Assembly (NCBI GenBank): GCA_014804785.1
Contig: JAAUZD010000026.1
Location: 395,216-459,215 of the forward strand
Direction of reading: 5' to 3'
DNA from: Lachnospiraceae bacterium
GTDB taxonomy: Bacteria; Bacillota; Clostridia; Lachnospirales; Lachnospiraceae
DNA length: 64,000 nt
The notes beneath the pieces are model-generated. The model searched no databases. It saw only the letters and a program-made list of their open reading frames with translations, and was not told the origin of the DNA. Both the position numbers and the translations under genes were made by a program. The number at the start of each line of letters is the position of its first letter. The stretch's first letter is position 1. This document shows, piece after piece, positions 35,734 to 43,603 of this stretch.

Positions 35734-36762
35734 ATGAAGCTGAGCGTGATTGTACCCGTTTATAATATGGCGGCGCAGGGCAAGCTTGCTTGGTGCCTTG
35801 ATTCGCTGGTAAATCAGACGATATCAGATTATGAGATTATTGCGGTGGATGACTGTTCAACAGATGACTCACTGGAAATATTGCGCAATTATGAACAAAA
35901 ATATCCGGATAAAGTTCGTGTAATTGCCTCACCTGTCAATAAAAAACAGGGCGGCGCCAAAAATCTGGGACTGGAAGAGGCTAAGGGCGACTGGATTGGG
36001 TTCATTGACAGCGATGACTGGGTGACTCCTGACTTCTATGAAAAACTGCTCACCCGCGGGGAGGAGACCGGAGCGGATATCGTGGGGTGCGACTATCATC
36101 TGACTCATGAACATAGTATGGAGATTGGTCAAGTAGTACACAATAATACCCAGTCTCAGGCAGGAATCCTCACAAAAGAAAAGTACAGGTCACTGATTCT
36201 GGATAGTGGAAGCCTGGTGGTAAAGATCTATAGACGTCATATCATTTTTGACTTTCCAAACCGTTTCCCAGAACAGATTTTTTACGAAGACAATGCAATC
36301 AGCAATTCATGGATGCTGCGGGCGAAGCACTTTGAGTATTTGGAGGAGCCTCTTTATTACTATTATCAGCATGACACCTCTACCGTGCACACAATTACCA
36401 AAAAGCGCTGTGAGGACCGGATGGAGGCAGCCAGAGTCATGGTCAGGGAGGCGGAGCAGTTCGGCTATCTTGATGAGTATTATCCTGAAATAGAAAGCAG
36501 CTTTACGACGCTGTTCTATGTCAATACCCTGTTCTCCTACATGGTAGGCGTAAAGAAAAAGGAATATAGTTTTTTGAAGACCCTTGGCAGGGAGATGCAG
36601 GAAACCTTTCCCAGATTCATGGAAAACCCCTATTATCAGGAGCGGGTTCATGAGGAGGAGCGCAGGCTGATTAAAATGCATATGAAGTCTACTCTGTATT
36701 TCATGCTCTATTATAAGGTGTTGTGGGCATACCGGAATTTCAGGAAAAGGCTTCAAAGATAG
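35734..36762 (+). CDS. GT2 glycosyltransferase
   Basis: 342 residues, no membrane span. N-terminal GT-A fold with LSVIVPVYNMA, CLDSLVNQTISDYEII, VDDCSTDDSLEIL, KKQGGAKNLGLEEAKGDWI and the metal-binding FIDSDDWVTPDF. A C-terminal helical region with EDNAISNSWML acts in acceptor recognition in related enzymes. Similar GT2 proteins add hexoses or N-acetylhexosamines to polyprenyl-linked or teichoic-type glycans. It is between pseC and the ATP-grasp gene on the same strand and probably builds the same glycan. Confidence 0.88.
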   Translation: MKLSVIVPVYNMAAQGKLAWCLDSLVNQTISDYEIIAVDDCSTDDSLEILRNYEQKYPDKVRVIASPVNKKQGGAKNLGLEEAKGDWIGFIDSDDWVTPDFYEKLLTRGEETGADIVGCDYHLTHEHSMEIGQVVHNNTQSQAGILTKEKYRSLILDSGSLVVKIYRRHIIFDFPNRFPEQIFYEDNAISNSWMLRAKHFEYLEEPLYYYYQHDTSTVHTITKKRCEDRMEAARVMVREAEQFGYLDEYYPEIESSFTTLFYVNTLFSYMVGVKKKEYSFLKTLGREMQETFPRFMENPYYQERVHEEERRLIKMHMKSTLYFMLYYKVLWAYRNFRKRLQR

Positions 36763-36866
36763 GACTTTGAGTAAAACTGTAGGCAGAAGATTTTTAAGTA
36801 TAAGGCAGGGAAGACCCACTGTTGCAGGCGGGGGGTTGGCGCGTCGGAATAAGGATAGGAATCATA

Positions 36867-38066
36867 ATGAAAGCAGCAATCATAGGTGCCAGCGGGGAAG
36901 CTGTCCATACAATTGAAAAGGCTCATGAGTATGGACTTGAGGTGGTGGCATTGGATGGAAATCCCGGGGCAGAGGGACTGAAAAGTGCAGATAAACCGTT
37001 GATTATAGACATCTCAGATGAGGCGGCAACGATAGAGACGCTTCGGCAGGAAAAGCCGGATTTTGTGCTGACGGTGCCGATTGGAAGGTATTTAACTACT
37101 GTAGGAGCTGTCAATGATGCGCTGGGACTTCCAGGAATCAGCAGGGAGATAGCCGTTCTATGTACGGACAAATTTCAATTTCATCAAAGGTTGAGTACAC
37201 AGGGGCTGCGGAACTGTCGGTGTTATGCCATTGAAGGGAAGAACATCTTAAATGCAGATCAAAGCATTTCGCAGAAACAAAAGATTGCTCCTGGTCAGCT
37301 TCAGCTTACTTATCCGGCAATCTTGAAACCAAGGTATGGTTCAGGGAGCAGAGGAATTTTTATGCTCACACGTACGGAAGAACTGGAAGAGGCATTGCAG
37401 GCGATAGGGGAAGAATCTTATGTGCTGGAAGAATGCATTGCAGGTGAGGAATACGGTGTGGATGGGGCTGTGACAGAGGATGGATTTTGTATGATTCTGC
37501 TTCGCAGGAAAGAAAATACACCCCCTCCTGCCAGACAGGCAGTGGGATATACTTCTATTTTGCCGTCGGAGGGATTCTGGCAGCAGGTACAGGATCATAT
37601 GAAGAAAGTCATTGCGGGTCTGGGGATGAAGGAGTGCCTTCTGCATGCAGATCTCATACAAGGAGAGGAGGGACCCTTTGTCATAGAGCTTTCTGCAAGG
37701 CCCTCCGGACATAATCTGCACAATCTGTTCACACCTTTGGCTGTGGGAGTGGATATGGCGGAGCAATATATCAGATATCGGATGGGGCTTTCTTACAGCT
37801 TTGTACCGGAAGAAACGAAGTCTATGATGATTCACTACTTTGATATGCAGGGAAAAGTTACAAATATTCCCGCCAGAAGGCAGGTGGAAGAGGTCTTGGA
37901 TGCGCAGCTTGCAGCATGGAGTTGTAATATAAGAAAAGGAGAGGAATTATCTCCTGTGTCGGACGGACATTCTGTTATGGGGCGCGGATATTTTGTGCTG
38001 AAGGGCAGGGACACGCCTTTCCTGCGCAGCCAGGTTGAAGTCGTCAGAAAATTATTTTTTAGGTAA
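36867..38066 (+). CDS. ATP-grasp carboxylate-amine ligase
   Basis: 399 residues from ATG 36867 (AGGATAGGAATCATA upstream; the track's TTG is rejected). Pre-ATP-grasp Rossmann part (KAAIIGASGEAVHTIEKAHE), the ATP-binding lysine region YPAILKPRYGSGSRGIFML, CIAGEEYGVDGAVTE, and metal-ligand end GPFVIELSARPSGHNLHNLF. Such enzymes form an amide or acyl-phosphate from a carboxylate and ATP. It is not part of the standard Pse pathway. Its place between pseC and pseG suggests that it acylates an amino sugar or supplies a modified side chain. It ends three bases from the convergent pseG stop. Confidence 0.85.
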   Translation: MKAAIIGASGEAVHTIEKAHEYGLEVVALDGNPGAEGLKSADKPLIIDISDEAATIETLRQEKPDFVLTVPIGRYLTTVGAVNDALGLPGISREIAVLCTDKFQFHQRLSTQGLRNCRCYAIEGKNILNADQSISQKQKIAPGQLQLTYPAILKPRYGSGSRGIFMLTRTEELEEALQAIGEESYVLEECIAGEEYGVDGAVTEDGFCMILLRRKENTPPPARQAVGYTSILPSEGFWQQVQDHMKKVIAGLGMKECLLHADLIQGEEGPFVIELSARPSGHNLHNLFTPLAVGVDMAEQYIRYRMGLSYSFVPEETKSMMIHYFDMQGKVTNIPARRQVEEVLDAQLAAWSCNIRKGEELSPVSDGHSVMGRGYFVLKGRDTPFLRSQVEVVRKLFFR

Positions 38067-38069
38067 GGA

Positions 38070-39206
38070 TTAGAGATTTTGTAAGGCATGGGCAATGCGC
38101 AGGGCGCCGTTGCCATCGACTAAGCTGCTCATACGATCATGGGCAGCTTTTCTTTTGCTGTAAGAAGCATCGGAAGAACCGGAGTTTTCAGCTATAAAAT
38201 GAAAGATTTCCTGAAATATTTGGTGGGAAGATGTACGTATATCACCGGCACAGGGAATTGCGCCCGCCGCATCAAATGCACTGGCGCTGTCAACCTGGTT
38301 ATCTGCCATGGTGAAGCTGATGGAGGGAATGCCAAGGGCGCAGAGTTCATATAAAGTGGTGCCGGCAGCAGACACTGCTAAGTCACATTTGCTCATAAGA
38401 GATGCCATGTCACTCACATTTTCGTAGAGTTCTAAAAAAGAAAATTTATTGGCAAGCAGTTGGAGTTCTTTTTTATCCAGACTCATCCTTCCAACCACAA
38501 TATGAAATTTCAAATCTCTGTCCTTTACAGGGGATGGGAGAATAAATGTATCAGTAAACAATTTGATGATGTTTAGGCAAAAATGACAGGGATCGCTTCC
38601 TCCTGTAGTAATCAGGATATCAGATGCACTTTTCCGCACAGAGATTCGGCGATTTTGAAACTGATTCCGAAGAGGGGTATAAGAGGCGCCCAAAAGGAGT
38701 TGCCCTGCATTTTGATAAGTGGATTGGTAGGAAGATATCTTGTCATCAGGAATCACATCATAATTGATGAGCAGATCTACAGGATAATCAAAGAGCTGCA
38801 GATCGTCCATGTATGCTGTTTTTACCAGTGGCCTTAAAGCGGACAAATACTTCTCAGTGACATAATAGGAGTCAAGAAGGTAAAGCGGTTTCACGAAGGC
38901 GGAATGCGGACCGTAGGAAGTGCCGGAAAGCCTGGAAGTATGGGTGGAAAGCAAGGCGGTCACTTCGGGAAGTTCCTGATCGAGATGATCAAAGGCGGCA
39001 GTTTTTAATTGGATAAATGTAAATCCCGTATGCATATCTGAAATTTCCTTCAGCAGACGGCAGCTTTCCCCGTCAGAAACAAGAAAGCATATTTTCATAC
39101 CTAGGCTCTGACAGGCAAGGGCAACAGAAAAACAGCGTACCAGATGTCCGGATGCTATTTTGGCGTTGCCGTCCGTTCGGATATAAATCAGTCGAGAAGT
39201 TTCCAT
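38070..39206 (-). CDS. pseG: PseG, UDP-sugar hydrolase of pseudaminic acid synthesis
   Basis: 378 residues. It removes UDP from UDP-2,4-diacetamido-2,4,6-trideoxy-L-altropyranose before condensation by PseI. N-terminal IYIRTDGNAKIASGHLVRC is the family signature (the conserved His is in GHLVRC). The GT-B/MurG-like C-terminal half has LITTGGSDPCHFCLNII, DLAVSAAGTTLYELCALGIPSISF and ADNQ. It overlaps the pseI end by 19 bases and is the last gene of the leftward pseF-decarboxylase-pseI-pseG operon. Confidence 0.9.
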   Translation of the reverse strand: METSRLIYIRTDGNAKIASGHLVRCFSVALACQSLGMKICFLVSDGESCRLLKEISDMHTGFTFIQLKTAAFDHLDQELPEVTALLSTHTSRLSGTSYGPHSAFVKPLYLLDSYYVTEKYLSALRPLVKTAYMDDLQLFDYPVDLLINYDVIPDDKISSYQSTYQNAGQLLLGASYTPLRNQFQNRRISVRKSASDILITTGGSDPCHFCLNIIKLFTDTFILPSPVKDRDLKFHIVVGRMSLDKKELQLLANKFSFLELYENVSDMASLMSKCDLAVSAAGTTLYELCALGIPSISFTMADNQVDSASAFDAAGAIPCAGDIRTSSHQIFQEIFHFIAENSGSSDASYSKRKAAHDRMSSLVDGNGALRIAHALQNL

Positions 39207-40240
39207 TGAAGCGGCGTTCCTTTCTTTAAAAATGTTTTTGCCTTTTTCCCAAGCACTTCCTCATAATACATGGTATGAAGTCCGTTGCCTGGGCGGATAG
39301 AACGTATATTGTCACATGTCAGTTCTTCGCCTTTGGAAATATCCTTTACCACGAACAGGGAACGGGAACCGCCATGTTCCAGTTCCTGCGTGGGGGTAAG
39401 ACGGTATTCCCGGCTTCCCAGCGCTTTTTCCATAATTCTGATGTCCTTTACCATCTGTGAAAATTCTTCCGGCTCCATGGAAAAAGCGCCATCCGGTCCG
39501 CCGTCGGACCGGCGCAGGGTAAGATGCTTTTCGACCATTTTTACGCCCAGGGCGACAGAGCCGGCAGAGACAATGCTCCCCAATGTATGATCGGAGATAC
39601 CCACCAGACAATCATAGGTTTTGGCTAAAGTTGGAATGACGTTTAAATTTACATCCTCGTAGGGTGTAGGGTAAGAAGATACACATTTTAAGAGGAGAAT
39701 GTCTTCGTTTCCTTCTTCTCTGCAGACCGAAAGCGCCCGTTCAATATCTTCCGGATAGGCGATGCCGGTGGCAAAAATCATGGGTTTATGCAGTTTCGCA
39801 ATTTCCCTAATCAGGGGAATATCGTTGATTTCGTAAGAAGCAATTTTGTAAGCAGGTACATTCATTTTTTCTAGGAAATCCACGGAAGTAAAGTCAAAAG
39901 GGGAAGAAAAGCATTCCATCCCCAGTTTCTCTGCCTCTTCCTTCAGTCTCGGCTGCCATTCCCATGGGGTATAGGCCTGCTCATAGAGTTTATAAAGAGT
40001 GGTTCCGTCCCAGATGGTTCCTTCCTTGATCTGAAAGCAGGAATCCTCACAATCGATGGTAATCGTATCTGCCGTATAGGTCTGCAGCTTTACTGCATCT
40101 GCGCCGGCTTCTTTGGCAGCATGAAGAATCTCCACAGCCCGTCCGTAATCTTGATTATGATTAGCAGATAACTCCGCCACGATGAACACTGGGGAATGTT
40201 CATTGATAACATGTGAACCGATTTTAATTTCTTTATTCAT
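39188..40240 (-). CDS. pseI: Pseudaminic acid synthase
   Basis: 350 residues from ATG 40240, behind GGAGGATTTGT; the track's upstream extension is rejected. It condenses the 6-deoxy-diacetamido sugar with phosphoenolpyruvate. NeuB-type TIM barrel with VFIVAELSANHNQDY, GADAVKLQTYTADTITID, SSPFDFTSVDFLEKMNVPAYKIAS, GISDHTLG and VEKHLTLRRSDGGPDGAFS, then a C-terminal antifreeze/SAF domain (SLFVVKDISKGEELTCDNIR). The DGPDG-type and TLRR features fit PseI rather than NeuB or LegI, and pseG/pseC support this. Confidence 0.9.
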   Translation of the reverse strand: MNKEIKIGSHVINEHSPVFIVAELSANHNQDYGRAVEILHAAKEAGADAVKLQTYTADTITIDCEDSCFQIKEGTIWDGTTLYKLYEQAYTPWEWQPRLKEEAEKLGMECFSSPFDFTSVDFLEKMNVPAYKIASYEINDIPLIREIAKLHKPMIFATGIAYPEDIERALSVCREEGNEDILLLKCVSSYPTPYEDVNLNVIPTLAKTYDCLVGISDHTLGSIVSAGSVALGVKMVEKHLTLRRSDGGPDGAFSMEPEEFSQMVKDIRIMEKALGSREYRLTPTQELEHGGSRSLFVVKDISKGEELTCDNIRSIRPGNGLHTMYYEEVLGKKAKTFLKKGTPLQWKLLD

Positions 40241-40321
40241 ACAAATCCTCCATGTCAGAGCCTTATGCTGCCCTGAGGGTGTTGCCGCCTGTCTAAATGA
40301 CATTGATGGCTGAATTGTTAC

Positions 40322-41524
40322 TTAGTGTTCTATATAATTTTTCTGCATATATTCGTCGTTGGTCCATGCATCCCTTGCAGTGAAAATAGAGCCATCCTCA
40401 TGTTCCACATAAACGGCAGGAAAATAATTAATGAACAGCGGATTGAGGCACATGGTGTATCCGCCTGCCGTGTCGTAAATAATTTTATCACCGGGTTTCA
40501 GAGAAATATCATCTGTTATTTTAAATAATCTGTCATATTCCATGCAGGTGGCGCCGCAGACCCATTGATGGGATTCGATGCTTCGGACGGAAGTGTCGGA
40601 ACTATATTCAATGTGATGCGGGTAAACATGCCTTGTCACCAGCGGGTTCAAGTTGGTGCGGCTTCCGTCTGTCACCACAAATTTCCGGTTTCGGATATCC
40701 TTTACATCAATTACGGAGGTGACGAAGGTGGATGCCCTTGAAATCAAAGAGACACCGGGCTCTGCGATCAAAATAGTCTTTTGAGGATCAAAGCGGACCG
40801 AAAGTTCTTTGCAGATTTCGGCAAAGTAATCGCGGTAATCCGGCTTGTCATCCCTGCCGCCAAAATAACCGCCGCCCATGTCCACATAGTCCAGAGAAAG
40901 GTCATACTCCTCTGCGATGGTGACAGCCATTTTTGCCAACGCCCCAAATACCTGTACGGTACGGGATTTGGTGGAGGAATGGAGATGGAGACCTGATACC
41001 CATACATTTGGCAGGGCAGAGAGCCTGTCAATGGCAGATTTTAGGACGCCGTTTTCGTAGCAGTAACCAAATCTGCCGCCCTCTTCTTCCGCAAGTATTT
41101 CTCCGGGACAGATAGCAGCAAGATCACAGTTGACGCGGAGGCCAATTTTGAAACGTCTGTTAGGATAAAGTACACTTAGTTCTTCCATCCAGTCAAGTTC
41201 ATAATTGGAATCCAGATTGATATAGCCGCCTGCAAGCAGCACCATTTCAAAAACTTTCTTGTCTTTGATGGGACCATTGTAAATAATCTGTTTTCCCGAA
41301 TATCCCAATCTGGTTACCAAATCGTATTCTGTTTTCGACACCACTTCTGCATAGAATCCTTGCTCTTTCAGATAAGTGAGAAGCCAGGGCAGGGAATTTG
41401 TCTTTACGGAGTAGCCAATAATATAATTGCCCCAGTTTTCACTAAGGGATTCCTTTAAAAGTGTGATGTCATAAAGTAAATCTTTTTCCTTTATTCTGAA
41501 AAAGGGTGTTTGGAGCTGTTTCAT
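40322..41524 (-). CDS. LysA-fold (type III) PLP decarboxylase inside the pse operon
   Basis: 400 residues from ATG 41524, behind GGGAGGTCATGCA, overlapping the pseF stop (ATGA). Alanine-racemase-type barrel with the PLP lysine in IIGYSVKTNS, LHLHSSTKS, the glycine loop DMGGGYFGG, EPGVSLISRA and C-terminal WVCGATCMEYDRLF with the catalytic-type Cys. The diaminopimelate decarboxylase EPGR motif reads EPGV here, so substrate handling differs. BtrK-like enzymes decarboxylate carrier-bound amino acids. Translational coupling to pseF and the nearby ATP-grasp ligase suggest sugar or side-chain modification. It is not needed for known Pse synthesis. Confidence 0.85.
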   Translation of the reverse strand: MKQLQTPFFRIKEKDLLYDITLLKESLSENWGNYIIGYSVKTNSLPWLLTYLKEQGFYAEVVSKTEYDLVTRLGYSGKQIIYNGPIKDKKVFEMVLLAGGYINLDSNYELDWMEELSVLYPNRRFKIGLRVNCDLAAICPGEILAEEEGGRFGYCYENGVLKSAIDRLSALPNVWVSGLHLHSSTKSRTVQVFGALAKMAVTIAEEYDLSLDYVDMGGGYFGGRDDKPDYRDYFAEICKELSVRFDPQKTILIAEPGVSLISRASTFVTSVIDVKDIRNRKFVVTDGSRTNLNPLVTRHVYPHHIEYSSDTSVRSIESHQWVCGATCMEYDRLFKITDDISLKPGDKIIYDTAGGYTMCLNPLFINYFPAVYVEHEDGSIFTARDAWTNDEYMQKNYIEH

Positions 41525-42225
41525 TGCATGACCTCCCGGTTCTTCAGTAAATTGTATTTTATCTCCGCTAATTCCCAATCCTCCGGTGTATCGATATCCT
41601 GTACTTCAAGTTCGGAAAGGACAAGAGGGAGAAGATTTTCCACATCGGTGGTTCCGGCTTTTAAAAATGCCTTTGTCCGGCAGGCATAAAACTGACCGCA
41701 GTCATGGTAAATTTTCTGAAGGTCCTGACTACGTGCTGTGGCATATTCCGGGAACTGTCTTTCTATCCATCCATTCTGGGTGATGATAAGACCGCGCTGG
41801 GGGGGATAAGAAAAGGGGACAACGGGCATGACGGAGTCTGCTGTGTCCAAAAGTTCCATGGCGCTTTTCAGCCGGGTGCCGCTTAAGAATGGCGCAGTAG
41901 GGTAAATACAGCAGAAGGTGTCAAATTCCTGTCCGGTTTCCTTATATGCTTTTAGAACTTCCATTATAACATCATCGGTGGAAGCATAATCTCCGGCAGT
42001 TTCTTTGGAGCGGAAAAAGGGGACGCTGGCTCCAGCTGATTTTGCAATTTCTGCGATTTCCTTATCGTCAGTGGAGACCATGATTTCATCAAAAACAGCC
42101 GATTGTTTTGCTGCTTCTATGGAATAGCAGAGGATGGGTTTTCCGCAAAAATTCTTGATGTTTTTTCGGGGAATCCGTTTACTGCCTCCCCTGGCAGTGA
42201 TGATAGCCAGACTTTTGCCCTTCAT
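41521..42225 (-). CDS. pseF: CMP-pseudaminic acid cytidylyltransferase
   Basis: 234 residues. It activates the nonulosonic acid with CTP. LAIITARGGSKRIPRKNIKNF is the CMP-sugar synthetase signature, with CYSIEAAKQS, VSTDDKEIAEIA, CCIYPTAPFLSG and FSYPPQRGL, the last typical of PseF against NeuA. First gene of the leftward operon, with the decarboxylase start overlapping its stop. A promoter lies just upstream at 42264-42291. Confidence 0.9.
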   Translation of the reverse strand: MKGKSLAIITARGGSKRIPRKNIKNFCGKPILCYSIEAAKQSAVFDEIMVSTDDKEIAEIAKSAGASVPFFRSKETAGDYASTDDVIMEVLKAYKETGQEFDTFCCIYPTAPFLSGTRLKSAMELLDTADSVMPVVPFSYPPQRGLIITQNGWIERQFPEYATARSQDLQKIYHDCGQFYACRTKAFLKAGTTDVENLLPLVLSELEVQDIDTPEDWELAEIKYNLLKNREVMQ

Positions 42226-42263
42226 ATTGTTCTCCTAGAATTTTAGATTTATTAATACTTCCG

Positions 42264-42291
42264 ATTATACACCAATATCCGTTGCAATCAA
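42264..42291 (-). promoter_or_regulatory. pseF operon promoter, overlapping an opposing one
   Basis: On the minus strand TTGATT, 16 bases, TATAAT, with TG before the -10. On the plus strand TTGCAA (42282-42287), 16 bases and GATAAT (42304-42309) may serve the divergent sialyltransferase-like gene. The two -35 regions overlap, so initiation could be mutually exclusive. Confidence 0.5.
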
Positions 42292-42366
42292 GCAAAAATC
42301 TATGATAATATTGTTTCGGAAGAAGGGACTAAGGGGTCTGGTTTCACATTGAAAGGTGAGAAAAAG

Positions 42367-43446
42367 TTGAAAAAACGTATTTATATTTGTCATACCTATT
42401 ATCATGTGTATATTTCGTGTTTGAAGGAGTTGAATCTGCCGGTGGACGGCAGGGGGCAGGCTGATCTTATGCTTAGTTCTATGTCCACCGATTTTGGAAA
42501 TTTGAAGGAGCGGGCAGAAAGGCAGGGGCTGTTTGGACAGGTGATAACTTATGATGAAAAGGAGGAAGGATTTTTCCCGGAGCTTTTAAAGTATCATAAA
42601 AACAGAGGGAATATTGTGATCAATATGCTTTCCAGAATCAAATATACCAAGATGATGGGGAAGCTACAGGAGCCTTTTGTTCCGGTGGACTTGCGGGCAT
42701 ATGAGGATATTTATGTGTTCTGCGATTCGGATCCGATTGGGTATTATTTGAATACACACAAAATTTATTATCATGCTCTTGAGGACGGGCTTGACTGCAT
42801 CCGCTACTATGATACGGCGAGGTATGATAATCGTGGACATTTTAAGCTGAAAACATGGATGGCGTCCAAAAATCTTATTTTTATTCAAAATGGTTATTCT
42901 AAATATTGTCTGGATATGGAAGTCAACGATATTTCCGTATTGCCCTACCCCTGCCCTAAGTATATCGAAAAATCCCGCAAGGAACTTGCAGCGAATCTTG
43001 GTGAGGCAGAGAGAGAAATACTAGTATCCATTTTCATAGAAAACAGGCAGGAACTGGAAAGAATACTTTCCACGGGCACAGGACATGAGCACAAAGTGCT
43101 GGTACTTTCAGAACCCCTCTGCGACCTTGAAACAAGAAAACAGATTTTCCGGGACATCATTGAAGAGTACGGTTCCATCGAGGGGCACAAAGCACAGATT
43201 TTAATCAAACCTCACCCCAGAGATGCACTTGATTACAAAGCGCATTTCCCGGAGCATATCGTTTTAGACGGAAAATTTCCAATGGAGGTCCTGAATGAAA
43301 TTAAAGGACTGATTTTTGACCGTGTAGTCACTGTATTTACCGTCCCGGAAGCCATCGCCTTTGTCAAGGAAAAAATCTTCCTAGGCGAAGATTTCATGGA
43401 CAAGTACGAGTCTCCGGAAATCCACCGCCAAAACGAGCAAATATAA
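42367..43446 (+). CDS. Sialyltransferase-like protein, candidate pseudaminyltransferase
   Basis: 359 residues, TTG start behind AAAGGTGAG. N terminus KKRIYICHTYYHVYISCLKE resembles GT52/polysialyltransferase starts. It carries the two motifs shared by bacterial sialyltransferases of GT38, GT52 and GT80: the D/E-D/E-G motif as YHALEDGLD (~138) and the HP motif as ILIKPHPRDAL (~280). A later TVFTVPEAIAF may be the Ser/Thr site. In a cluster that makes CMP-pseudaminic acid, the natural donor is CMP-Pse. The gene's last ~450 bases are C-rich and G-poor on the coding strand. Divergent from pseF. Donor and acceptor are inferred. Confidence 0.7.
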   Translation: MKKRIYICHTYYHVYISCLKELNLPVDGRGQADLMLSSMSTDFGNLKERAERQGLFGQVITYDEKEEGFFPELLKYHKNRGNIVINMLSRIKYTKMMGKLQEPFVPVDLRAYEDIYVFCDSDPIGYYLNTHKIYYHALEDGLDCIRYYDTARYDNRGHFKLKTWMASKNLIFIQNGYSKYCLDMEVNDISVLPYPCPKYIEKSRKELAANLGEAEREILVSIFIENRQELERILSTGTGHEHKVLVLSEPLCDLETRKQIFRDIIEEYGSIEGHKAQILIKPHPRDALDYKAHFPEHIVLDGKFPMEVLNEIKGLIFDRVVTVFTVPEAIAFVKEKIFLGEDFMDKYESPEIHRQNEQI

Positions 43447-43463
43447 TCTTCCCATTACAAGCC

Positions 43464-43494
43464 GCCAGAATAGCACCTTCCTTCTGGCTGGTTT
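43464..43494 (+). terminator. Terminator after the sialyltransferase-like gene
   Basis: GCCAGAA pairs with TTCTGGC around an 11-base loop, followed by TGGTTTT. Moderate strength. Confidence 0.55.
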
Positions 43495-43530
43495 TAAACC
43501 AACATGTAACACAAGTGCATTGTATCCCAT

Positions 43531-43559
43531 TTGCTTTGTCCCCCCACCTATGGTAAAAT
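43531..43559 (+). promoter_or_regulatory. Promoter of the ABC flippase operon
   Basis: TTGCTT (43531-43536), 17 bases, TAAAAT (43554-43559), with TG one base before the -10. About 45 bases upstream of the ABC transporter start. Confidence 0.5.
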
Positions 43560-43603
43560 AAAATGATATTTTTAAAAATCATACAAAATCTGGAAGAAGA
43601 TCA

